From: Diphasiastrum complanatum
Lineage: Eukaryota; Streptophyta; Lycopodiopsida; Lycopodiales; Lycopodiaceae
DNA: 64,000 nucleotides
Reading direction: 5' to 3'
Assembly (NCBI GenBank): GCA_029204225.1
Contig: CM055106.1
Span: 15,506,778-15,570,777, forward strand
A model generated the notes under the pieces. The model ran no database searches, was not told the origin of the DNA, and saw nothing but the letters and a program-made list of their open reading frames with translations. The translations under genes and the position numbers were made by a program. This document shows positions 37,154-47,165 of this stretch, piece by piece; the stretch's first letter is position 1, and every line of letters starts with the position of its first letter.

Positions 37154-37292
37154 TTTGGTATCAGAGCCAGGTTTCAATCTTGGGACCTGTGGGTTATGGG
37201 CCCACAACACTTTTGTTGGGAGAAGGAAGATGATTTGAGACTTAGATTCCCTAGTTTTCTCCCACAGAAGGAAGTTTTTATGGGGGAGAGAA

Positions 37293-37589
37293 TGATATGT
37301 ACCATAATGGTATGCCTTTCAATGATGGCCTCGCAAGGGGCAAGATACAAGTCAGCTGGCATTATTGACATATTTTGGCACCACACGTCACCATCCTAGA
37401 TGGTCACGTGTCGCCAGTGGGACTGTGCTTGATGGGACCCACTATGTTATGCCTATATAGTGGTGGGGCTTCCCATTTGCCATTCACTCAGTGTGCCCAA
37501 GAGCTGGTGGATGGAGAGCACAAGCAATAGTCATGATGTATCTCCAGGCCAGGAGATGAGTGCTAGGGAGAGCTAAGGGTGATGGCTGG
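37293..37589 (+). repeat. 3' LTR of the TRIM-like element, truncated
   Basis: 297 bp collinear with 36685-36979, starting right after a polypurine tract. It breaks off at gatggctgg, and the next bases belong to a non-LTR RT relic. Target-site duplications cannot be checked because the end is missing. Confidence 0.8.
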
Positions 37590-38610
37590 TTTAAGAACAC
37601 TTTGTTTTCATTTTCGAAAAGCTTTTAATGTTCATTTTTTTCATAATAGTTTGGAAGTGCCGCTCCTAGAGGTTGTGAGACTGTCATTCATGCTTTATGA
37701 GCTATTTTGGATCTTCATCATGAATAAGTCATTTTACAAGTCGATGTTGCTGATGCTTTCAACTCTGTTACTCAAGATGCTATTTTTCAAGAACTTCGTG
37801 GTGCTCATAATATGCTAGCCTTGCTCATTCCTTTTGTGTGTTACTTCTATTCTTGAAGTTCTTGATACGTTAGTCATACTTCTCGCACAATTGATGTTAT
37901 CATCATTTCTTTTGTTGAGGGAACATGACAAGGGGATCCCTTAGGTGGACCTCTTGATGATACCATCATTTCTTTTGTTGAGGGAACTTGACAAGGGGAT
38001 CCCTTAGGTGGACCTCTCTTGGCTTTGGCACATTATTGTGCTACTGCTACAACTTTTTCATCATGTTTATTCCTCTTCATTGCAAATGATACACATATTG
38101 TGGAACATGCTAGAAAAGTCATGCCTCTTTTTTTTTGCATTTCTCAACATAGCTTCCCTCTCTTGGACTTACAGTCTTGGTGTCCAAAAGGGCTTCCACT
38201 AGATTTCTCCTTCCCTGCAAGTCTCATTATTGCATGGCATTAAAGCACTTGGTGTTCCCATTGGTTCTCTTGGGTATGTCACTTCATTTGTGTGGGATGC
38301 TCTGGATGGCTTTGTTCATCATTATGATATGTTGCCAAAGCCAAAAAAACTCTTAGTTTACTTTCGGGATTCTCACTCTGTGCTCTTTGCCAAATGTCTC
38401 GGCTATCTTCTACGTTGTGTTTTTCCTTCACCTAATGTATTATCATTACTTCGGAATTTTGATGATACTTTGCTGGGCATATTTGGTTGACTTTTGGGGC
38501 CATGCACCTTTGGCACTTGTAAATATCAATTTTCTAGGCGACAAATGTCTCTTCCTGTTTCCTCAGGTGTGGTTTTGGCCTAGTATCTACCGCTTGCACT
38601 ACTTTTAGGA
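37590..38610 (+). pseudogene. Non-LTR-type reverse transcriptase relic
   Basis: Frames on the plus strand give VILQVDVADAFNSVTQDAIF (about 37733-37792; the DVADAFNSV block carries the first catalytic Asp position), then EGTXQGDPLGGPLLALAHY near 37980-38040, CLFLFIANDTHIVEH near 38062-38108 (normally ADDTH, so one catalytic Asp has become Asn), and KALGVPIGSLGYVTSFVWDA at 38245-38305. These resemble the RT of plant non-LTR elements. A 63-bp tandem duplication doubles the QGDPLGGPL block. Stops and shifts are frequent, so the enzyme is dead. Its junction with the TRIM-like LTR at 37589 is abrupt. Confidence 0.75.
37892..38017. repeat. 63-bp tandem duplication in the RT relic
   Basis: Two adjacent units, 37892-37954 and 37955-38017, share tcatttcttttgttgaggg and caaggggatcccttaggtgg with only a few differences. 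The unit covers the RT block with QGDPLGGPL. High similarity suggests it is recent compared with the RT decay. Confidence 0.8.
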
Positions 38611-40542
38611 AGTTGGGCTCTTGTTACCTCTGCACTAGTTTCCAAGTTTCAGTAGGGTAACTGTGAAAATTTAAGATCTAACTATGATCCTAAATGTGGA
38701 TCTAGTTCAATAGTAATTGCATACAAATCACTTGTCAAATTTGTAGACAATTCTACACACAAAATCACTATTTTGATCAAGATGACTCTACCAAAACAAG
38801 ATAGAATTAAAAGCTATTCAACAAATGAAAATATCTTTTCCATTTCTCTATTAACAGGTTGTACAATAGCAATAAATCATTTATTACAACTCTCCAACAG
38901 AGATTGAACAAAATTACAACAAGTATTCTACCCAAAAGTAGAAGAGAACCAAATATGGGAAGATAGTATTGACTTCAAGCCTTCCAAAAGTGACATACCT
39001 CTTAGGTTTTATATTCTCCATGCCCTACTTATTATTTATAGTTGAAAGTGATAACTCTCTCTTCTCTCGCTTATCCAAAATTTGACCTAAACTAGTAATA
39101 TTGGTAGCTTTGACTAGGGCTTATCCTAGCGTAAAATCAATATTGACTTTTTAATGAAGAAAATGGTTCCATCTCCTAGTGGTGAATCTGTGGATTCTTT
39201 TCTTAAGCACATTTTTTAATATGCACCATCCAATGCCCAAAAGATGCATATAAGAGAATTTATTTTCTTTTTCTCACAACTTCCCCACGAAAGGTGCATG
39301 TAAAAACAATTCATGAGCAAAATAAAATAGACAATGTTTTTATGTTGAGGAATGTATGCCTCCTCTATCGTTCCACTGTCGGAAGGGCCTTTCTTCTTCC
39401 CACCCTTGGCCAGAGGTCCTCCAAAACGACCTTTGAGGGCGACCACCACCCCCATAAAGCCTGATCAAAATTTCGTATTGCGCTACCCAGGCCATAATGC
39501 CTTGCCCAAACAAATTTTAAGAGATTTTGATATTTCCCTACTCGAGCCTTAATCTTTGACTGAAGGGCTACCTAAGTAGTACGCACGATGGCCCACAATT
39601 TCCTGGCACCCGTGCAAAACGTGTTTTAAAGTTTAGGCTTTAGTAGATGCCAAAGTCAAATCTTTGGTGAAAACAAATATCTTTGTGGGTGAATCATGAA
39701 TGATAGAGTTCAGCAACCTATAATAAGTAACAAACTAGTTCTACAATCTGGAATCCCCAATTAGAGAATTGTCGAGATTTGTTCTATCCTATAAAATATT
39801 ATATGGACAATAAATATGTCAGAATTATATGCACACTACATATGTTATAAAAAGTATAGTTTGCTAAGCAAACTATGTCATGTGAGAAGGAAGAATGCAC
39901 TTGGCATTAGTGTTCTGGAAACCTTTTTGAGGTTTCCCTCCAAAAACCCATATGTGAAAGAGTTCTTCGGCCTCTATTGAGTGACAAGCTCTTACTTGCC
40001 GGTTTTCTCTTATTAAAACCAAAGATTTATGACATAAAATCTTGTACAATTTTTGCCATGCCGATTTTTGGGAAAAGATGCTGGTACCATTCTTGGACTA
40101 TGGCGCATTTCCGAACAATGACTTGACTTGGCATTCACATAAAAAAGGTGAGAGACCGTGAGACATAATTGGCAAGCTTTGTTGGGAAGTTTTTATCATG
40201 TGTTATCAATTTCAACAAGTAGTGTAAGTCATCCATTCATTGCCTCCTAAGGAGGAAATAAAGTTTTCATCCTCCTATATACCGCCTCAGAAATCAGGAT
40301 AATTCTAACAAGCGGGGGTGTCAGCCGTCATCTCAGGCAACCGGCCTGGACAAAATGCCCCCTTTCAATATTTTACAATCCCTGTAGATCCTGCTCAGCA
40401 CCGCTGAAACGGCCACACATTGAATAAGCTGGTCAGCCTGGTCTTGAGCAGTTGAAGTCAGCTTGTGACTCCCCTTTGATGTCGTTCGAAGAATTATTAT
40501 ATTCGAGCCATTTGATCGTTGAAAACTTGCCAGTTGCTTTGA
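38611..40542. other. No gene recognised
   Basis: AT-rich intergenic sequence downstream of the receptor kinase. Short frames such as 39216-39455 (minus) and 38387-38608 (plus) have no family features. The 3' untranslated region of the kinase should lie just left of 40543; no sure polyadenylation signal was picked. Confidence 0.45.
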
Positions 40543-42924
40543 TTATATGGAAGCCCTAGGGCTGTCTCTGTATAATCCAAGCTCCCATTGAAGCTGTATT
40601 CCAGTGGGGATATGTAAGTCGAAAGGACCATAAGCTGGTTGTATGATTTGATCAAGGTTTTCTGGAACTTCCTTCGTGGCTTCCGTTATGTCTTCTTTGG
40701 GTTCTGTTCCATAAGAAACACCCGCGTAACCTTGTTGCAGGATTTGCTCCAGCTTTTCTGCCACTTTCTTCATGCCTGGCCGACTATCCTTCTTTGAAGA
40801 TAGGCAGCACAACGCAAGCTGCGCAACGCTTGTCACCATGTCTTTTACTTCTGGCATGGATTGAATCTCTAAGTTAGGATCAACTACCTCATGCAATGCC
40901 CCACATAGGATCTTAGCAATGGCAAAGGATGCAAGGTTGATCTCATTCATCTCCCGAGACATGTCCACTGCCTTCTTGGCAGATATCATCTCCATCAAAA
41001 CTACACCAAAACTATAAACATCGCTCTTGTCAGTCAATCTATAGCTCTTCTGATAATCTGGATCCAGATAGCCTGGTGTTCCTTGTGGAGCTGTGGAGAT
41101 GTGTGTTACCTCCAGAGGAACAAATTTGGACAGCCCAAAATCTGCTACCTTGGCATGGAAACTTTCATCGAGAAGAATATTTGTAGCCTTTACGTCTCTG
41201 TGCAAGATCGAAGGGCAGACGCTCTCGTGCAGGTATGCCAGAGCACGAGCAGTTTCCACCGCAATTCTCAGACGAGTTGCCCAGTTCAGCCCTTTGCCTC
41301 GATCACCGTGAAGATGACCGGCAAGAGTTCCATTGGGAACGAATTCATACACCAACAGCAGTTCGCTCCCGTCGAGACAGAATCCAAGCAGCTGAACCAG
41401 ATTACGATGCCTGACCTTAGAGAGGATAGTCACCTCACTGTACAATTGATTCAATCCATATTTGTTGCACCGATTGAGCTTCTTCACAGCGACGATCTGT
41501 CCGTCTTTGAGGTTGCCCTTGTAAACAGTGCTGAATGCTCCTGTCCCCAGTTTCCTCGTTTCTGAGAATGAATCCGTAGCCATCTCAAGCTCTCTGTACA
41601 AAAAGAGAGTAGTTTCCTTCAAATTGAGCTTTTGCATCAATTCCTTGTCTTTCTCAGAACTCGAATTGAAGCGCCCAATGGCATATCTACGATTTCCAAT
41701 TGTCCGCCTTTTCAAAAGCAGCAGGAAAACTCCACTCAAACCCAATATCACAATGGTTCCCCCTACAGAAAGTCCTGCAATCAAGCATATGCGCCCTAAA
41801 CAAGTTAGATTGAGTAATAAGGAATTATCATTCGCAATTGGTACGGATAGACTAGAATTAGAAACATGCTTTTATGACGGACCGCATCGTTTGATCGTGC
41901 TAAAAATGATTATAAAAACGACCTTTGAAGAATCTTTTGATATATTACCGATAATTAGAGAAGCATCGTTTTTGCGATGGTGAACAGTATCATCGAGGAT
42001 TTTCGAGCAAGAACCACTAATGCAATCTGCGCACCATCGAAACAAGTTTCATCAGGGAAAATTAATGATCCCCAAGCAAGCAGCAGGCTACATATATGCA
42101 CTGAAGAAAGCATCAAATCTTTTCTATCAGCCTTTACCTGGGCATTTAGTAGACGAATTGGTGCTGCCACACAGGCAAAGGAAGCTGCTGCTTGAACTAT
42201 ATCCGCAAGAGCCATTACTTTTTATGCAGTCAGTACAATTAACTTGATGAGGTGGACTTTCATAGTCCAGCTCAAGAAGTTTATAACCATTGAGCAAACC
42301 TGAAAGTGACGGTGGTCCTGTTGTCATATTAGAAAGATTTGTATTAGAAGCTTGGCCATATGGCCCACATGTGAAATTGGAAAATTCCGAATCAGGAATG
42401 GCATTTGCGCAGCAATGAATGGGATCACTGCTGCAACTATAGAAAGTATCAAGAGCGCAGGAAAAATTTGCAGAAACAATATCAGATCTGCAAAGGTATG
42501 GAATCACCGAGGTAATGTTACCAGCATTGCTATTTCCACATAGTATGAAATTATGCACATTCAGAACGTATATGCCTGTGGATCTGAGATTACGAAGATA
42601 TGTACAAGATGCAGCTGAATCGCTAAAGTCTTTCAGGAAAAGGGTGCTACTATCGTAATCTATATCGGATATCTGGTACGTATAGGTGCTATGCTGCAGC
42701 TGTAACTCGTTCTGCACGCAAGCTAGTTTGTAATTCGGACTGCCACATCCATCAATGATACTGAAGGGATACTGAACCGATAGACCACCGCAGTCGGTTT
42801 GGCAAACGTCGCCAAGGTTTTGGGAGACAGCGGAGAGAAGTGCAAGGCTAAAAACTCTGAGAAAATTTCTGGGAAGCGTATAGCAACTTGAAAATAGTAA
42901 GAGCACTGTTATACTTATATCCAT
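40543..42924 (-). CDS. WAK-like/LRK10L-type receptor kinase
   Basis: A membrane receptor kinase of 672 residues in two exons: 42138-42924 and 40543-41774, with a GT-AG intron of 363 bp whose join keeps frame (GG|GA at residue 263). Exon 1 has an N-terminal hydrophobic signal (VLLLFSSCYTLP), then a Cys-rich GUB_WAK_bind domain (DVCQTDCGGLSVQYPFSI) and the C-terminal WAK-type Cys block (CTDCIKSNGSCGY). Exon 2 begins with a transmembrane helix (about 264-284, IVILGLSGVFLLLL) and a basic stop-transfer. The kinase has LGTGAFSTVYKG, VAVKKL (Lys360), the RD-type HRDVKATNILLD (Asp457), DFGLSKF (Asp474) and GTPGYLDPDY, so all catalytic residues are present. It most resembles LRK10L1-type kinases, which bind cell-wall ligands by family inference; the ligand is unknown. 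No stops or frameshifts are seen. Confidence 0.93.
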
Positions 42925-43252
42925 CTAAGCTACATGCTATGAATTCTCATTCCAAACTGATCCCAGAAATCATCATCTGGGGGTTACATGATCAGCTGGT
43001 TGCTTATACGCTCCACAACTTCTGAAGGTAGTGCTGAATTTTCCAACTTCCATGACGAGCTCTCATCATCCAAAGCAGACTAATTCCATACACACAACTT
43101 CAGGCCGTGCCTGGAGACTTGGAACCCGGCCACACGTAATTTACAATTTAGAAGCTGACGTTGAAGTTAGCGTTGAGCTGCACGATTAAATTCAACAGCA
43201 CCAGCGAAAAGAAGAAGAAGCGCGCAAGGAAGATTCTGTTTGTGTGGTGTTG
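42925..43252 (-). promoter_or_regulatory. Upstream region of the receptor kinase
   Basis: The 330 bp upstream of the start codon should hold the promoter. The minus strand has no strong TATA box that I can defend. A G20 run lies at the distal side (43253-43272). Confidence 0.3.
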
Positions 43253-43272
43253 GGGGGGGGGGGGGGGGGGGG
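43253..43272 (+). repeat. G20 homopolymer
   Basis: Twenty consecutive G on the plus strand, about 330 bp upstream of the receptor kinase start. Such runs can form G-quadruplexes and are prone to sequencing error. Confidence 0.95.
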
Positions 43273-44803
43273 TTTGCGGGGCGCTTTCCCGTACGTAATG
43301 TTATTTTTTATTTTTTTCATAACTTTTTTTTTACATGCATATTTCGTGCGGGGGAAGGCCCTGCCCCGAGATTTTTGACAGAACGTTGATGATGTTACTG
43401 ATGATGTTACTGAAGGATGAGAATTCTGGGACAGAATCGCTGCTACTTTTAACGTGGATCGAAATTTTTTTATCATGGATCAAAATTTTGGAGGTGCAAG
43501 CAAATTACACCTCTGGAGGTGCATCAACAATACAAAGAAAAAATTCAGACTTGGCATTACGTGGATAAAAGATTTGTGCTCGTTAGCAGTCTTCCTCAAC
43601 AACAGGCCGAGTTCTTAGAATAAGAAGGAAAGTGGAGGACTGGTGCCAGGTGGGAAGGAATTCTGCGTCACTATGTCTTTCTGTCCTCTTGACGTGCCTG
43701 CGTTCGCTATGTAGTTTAGCCTCCCTGTAACCAATAGTTGAAGTATAGGGTTGAGGCACTCCATTGACCAAAGGCTGGTCATGCCATAACTTGGAAGGGA
43801 CTCTTCTGGATTTGGAAACGTCTTAGAGTGTTACAATGTTCATCCCAGGCCTAGCATCTTAGGATCAAGGGCCAAGCCTCCGTGCGCTGTGAACCACCAA
43901 AGCGTCACATCATTGGTAGCCAACACATTATCCCATAAACATATATTGTAGTTTGTTGGTGGGCATATATTTGCAAACTTGCCCTTTACCAACATTTGTG
44001 TAGAACCAATAACAAATTCAACAATTAGCAATCAACCACGAGCATCAACGTTGAGCAAGTCCTATATACGTAGATCAGCAGTGCCTGACTACACTCTGGA
44101 GGACCGTAAAAGCGATTCAGCTAGCAGTGCCCAGCGATTGCATCTGAACTCCATCCAAGTCACAAGAGAGTTAGTGGTTCCTTCGTGAAGACTGCGAAAT
44201 CCCATCCTCATCAGTGGTATCAAAGCATATCACATGATTCTCATCAATTGTTGCATGGTACAACCACATGTGGCAAAGCCACGAAAATTCAACTACTAGC
44301 TACTCTGCATAGGATTGAGATCATTTGTTATATGTGATACTATTAGATTATTCTCCTTCTTACTGATCGACTAATCGGTTTTAATCCTCATCTATTCTTT
44401 ATCCAATTTCGTGGATTTTCTCGTGTTTTATACAGTCTGCAGAATTACAAGTGTTTTTACAAAGTCTACAGAAATACACGGAGTTTGACAACAGTGTCAT
44501 ATTTTCTCTCTCTTAGACAGTGTCTTTGATGAGGCCTGCCCTTCCAGCACATCACTGCCCGAAGAGACCCAAAATTTTTGAAAATGAATATGACAGATGG
44601 TTGAGATGAGAAAATCGATGTATCATTATGTATATGCATTGTCAAATCATGGTTAACAGGGTTAACTAGAATCAATTCGTGACGCCAAATAGATCAGTGT
44701 TTCAAATTTACGCCAACACATTTTCTCATATTCATGGCTTTTTGTCTACGCAAATTTTCAGATTCATAGTTCAGTGTTTCAGATTTTTGCATGCACATTA
44801 CGA
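43273..44803. other. No gene; primer-binding-site-like motif at 44215
   Basis: No credible frame. tggtatcaaagca at 44215-44227 resembles the initiator-Met primer-binding site of LTR elements and would place an LTR end at about 44213, but no LTR start or internal coding region follows. It may be a solo remnant. Confidence 0.35.
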
Positions 44804-46149
44804 ATGGCGCCATCAAGGAAGCCGTGCTCCTCAATCAACTATGTGCTTCTATTCAATGAGACACATGATAATGGATTATGGGTGCCAAGAAAATATTCAA
44901 AAAACTTTTGGGTTTTGATGCATCCATCATCAAGAGGAGCATTTCGAAAAAGCAAAAGGTCAAAACTATCATTTCGATCTTATTGGAAGGCCAAAATTTT
45001 AAATTTTTGAACATCATCAGGAGGAAAATCTATTTCTAAAATTCTAGTCCAACATGTATATATGCATTCAGAGATAAATGTGCAAGGATTCAACCGTCAG
45101 GATCACAAAAAAAACAACTGTGAGTATTGATATTTTTAATTCTTAGATTTTTGTCATTCATAAATATCTAATAGTAAACTTGCCAATCTGATCATTTTTC
45201 TCTTGCAGACTTATATCCATCCAACATAAATGAATGGGAGCCGAGTGGATCTTTAGCAAGTGTGCTAGATGTTATTCACACTGATATTGGATAGCTGCAC
45301 TATCGAGGTAGAACTGCAAAAGATCTAGCTAATAGTGGGATCGTTTTTTATGAATCAATGTACATTCTTGATACAAAAGGAATTTTTGGACAAATAGTAC
45401 CAATTCTATTACCTAGTTTTGAAAGTGATGAATGGATTGCACCAGATGCTATAGTTTCAGAATCATTTCGTTGCATATATAATGATGTAAAAAATTCATT
45501 AAAAGCACTGGATAAAAAACAGTCAGATTGAGTTGGTTTATTTTCTTGAATATATTTGTGGATTTCTTTTCAAGTGTCAATGTATACAAAATCCCAAAGA
45601 TGTTTGTATGCAAAAATTTATCAGATAGTTTATTATCTGAACTTATGGATGAAGGCTGGGACAAAAGATCAGATGGAGAAATAGAATGCAGAATTAAAAT
45701 GTCTTCCATGTGCTTCCGTTATCAAATTGAAAAATAAATGTTGAGCTTATGCTTCCATTATCAAAGATAGAAAAATAAATAAAGGTAAATGGATGCCACT
45801 CATCAAGACTTGGAAGCCAGTGGACATTTAAAACAAAAAAAAATATTGAAATTGTATACAATGATGCCATTTTGATGTGTGTTGAGGTGAAAGAAGACTG
45901 GAGTCTAAACTACATCAGGCGGGAACTATTGCTCCTACAAGATGATGTATTTTCAGACTTCATATTCATTTTCAATGGTAAACTCGTAAGTAACTGTAAA
46001 AACTCGATCTTTTATGAATAGTTTCAATCAAAACTTTCTAATACAATCTCTGTACTAATTGTAACTAGCTTTGTATTAGTTTTATGCAGGTACGTAAAAG
46101 ACATGAGCTCGAGATCAAATGCAGAGATATTGGACAATCCAACTTATGA
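44804..46149 (+). pseudogene. Decayed multi-exon gene of unknown function
   Basis: I do not recognise this gene. A possible first exon starts ATG 44804 (MAPSRKPCSSINYVLLFNET) and reaches 45008. A second starts after tcttgcag at 45209 and is open to 45531 except for a TAG at 45292-45294; it has NINEWEPSGSLASVLDVIHT and IVPILLPSFESDEWIAPDAI. A third, about 45800-45985, has NDAILMCVEVKEDWSLNYIR and FSDFIFIFNGKL, ends in a perfect donor gtaagt, and joins in phase to 46090 after ttatgcag, ending at TGA 46147-46149. Clean splice sites flanking in-phase open blocks support a once-real gene. The end block could be a ubiquitin-like fold by feel only. It converges on the H3-like gene at 47166-49173. 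Confidence 0.5.
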
Positions 46150-47165
46150 AAGAACATTGAGATTCACTATCAACAAATACATGCCAATCATCATGTCTTT
46201 TTATCAATATAGAAAATTGCATTCTTGTATTACACTATGGACACAACCTGATTGTAAGAATCTATATTGATATCAATAAAAAAAAACTCATAAACGGGTT
46301 GTTTACATGTAAAATGATTGTATCTTTTTTTTTTATGTATCTGTTGATTTCACACATGTGGACTGTCCACAACATGTACTTGTGATCTCCTAAGGTGTGT
46401 AGATGCACCAAGATCAAGACTAGATTGAGATTCAAGATCTATCTTTGATTCTATGGCAAAAACACACTACTACATGCATTCAATCATTTCCAACTCTCAC
46501 TCACACGTGTGGGAAGTGTTCCAAGAATAATCTAAGTAAAAACAAGCTGCTCTCATCGGGTAGAGAGAGAAAATCATCATGAGCTCTCGGGTAGAGAGAG
46601 AAAGCTAGAAAACCAATTACTCACAAAATCCACTCAATCTCAAAATCAATTAGATACTAGTAGATCCACAAGCTACCACTATGCTTAACTATGATTGGAC
46701 TACACTTTTGCCACCTCTTAATCCTATTGGACCATTGATCCATTCACCTCTAAATTCTATTGGACCATTTTCAAGCATATCTCAAATTCTATTGGACCAC
46801 TCACGGTTCCACTTCTAAATCCTATTGGACCTCTTAAACTTCATCAAACAAAAGCATTACACTTGTCTACATTCTAATTGGCTCGAGTTTGGCCTCCTAC
46901 TCTATTTTGACTCAATAGTGGCATTACAATTGGAAATGGATAATTTGCCATCTATGCCAAATTTGACCCTATCAACATCCTACACCTAGATGCTTGATAC
47001 AAAAAACATAAGACCCCTATATCTAACATTTTTAATTTAATTCACAATTCTGCACACGTGGGAACATCCTCCACACATGTGAGATTCACTTACAAACTTC
47101 TTTCATAAAAATACCAAGCTAGATTTTTGCCAATTTCTCACAGTATATCATTTACAAATACATCT
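46150..47165. other. Spacer with repeated CTATTGGACC blocks
   Basis: Between two convergent relics. At 46720-46840 aattctattggacc or aatcctattggacc occurs four to five times within about 120 bp. The same CCAAT-box block occurs once in each copy of the 756-bp LTR family, so this may be LTR-derived. ggtagagagagaaa is doubled near 46558-46605, and tcacacgtgtgg is at 46501. No coding content. Confidence 0.45.

Larger units (their letters stand above)
36685..37589 (+). mobile_element. TRIM-like miniature LTR retrotransposon
   Basis: Two direct repeats start tg(t/a)tatgtaccataatgg at 36685 and 37293. The first (36685-37153, 469 bp) ends gttgtaaca and is followed by a primer-binding site tggtatcagagccagg (37156-37171). 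The internal part is only 139 bp and has no frame. A purine tract tatgggggagagaa (37279-37292) precedes the second repeat, which matches the first closely until 37589 and then stops, so its last 174 bp are missing. Both repeats keep gcctatatagtggtggggct, a probable TATA box. Short internal part, primer-binding site and polypurine tract without genes are the marks of TRIM elements, which depend on enzymes of other retroelements. Confidence 0.8.

Noticed and set aside
39216-39455. Minus-strand 79-codon ORF as a small gene
   Set aside because: No family features, no splice or promoter context.
45250-45300. Lipase-like reading of LDVIHTDIG in the unknown relic
   Set aside because: Only a few residues match and no GxSxG or other lipase motif is present.
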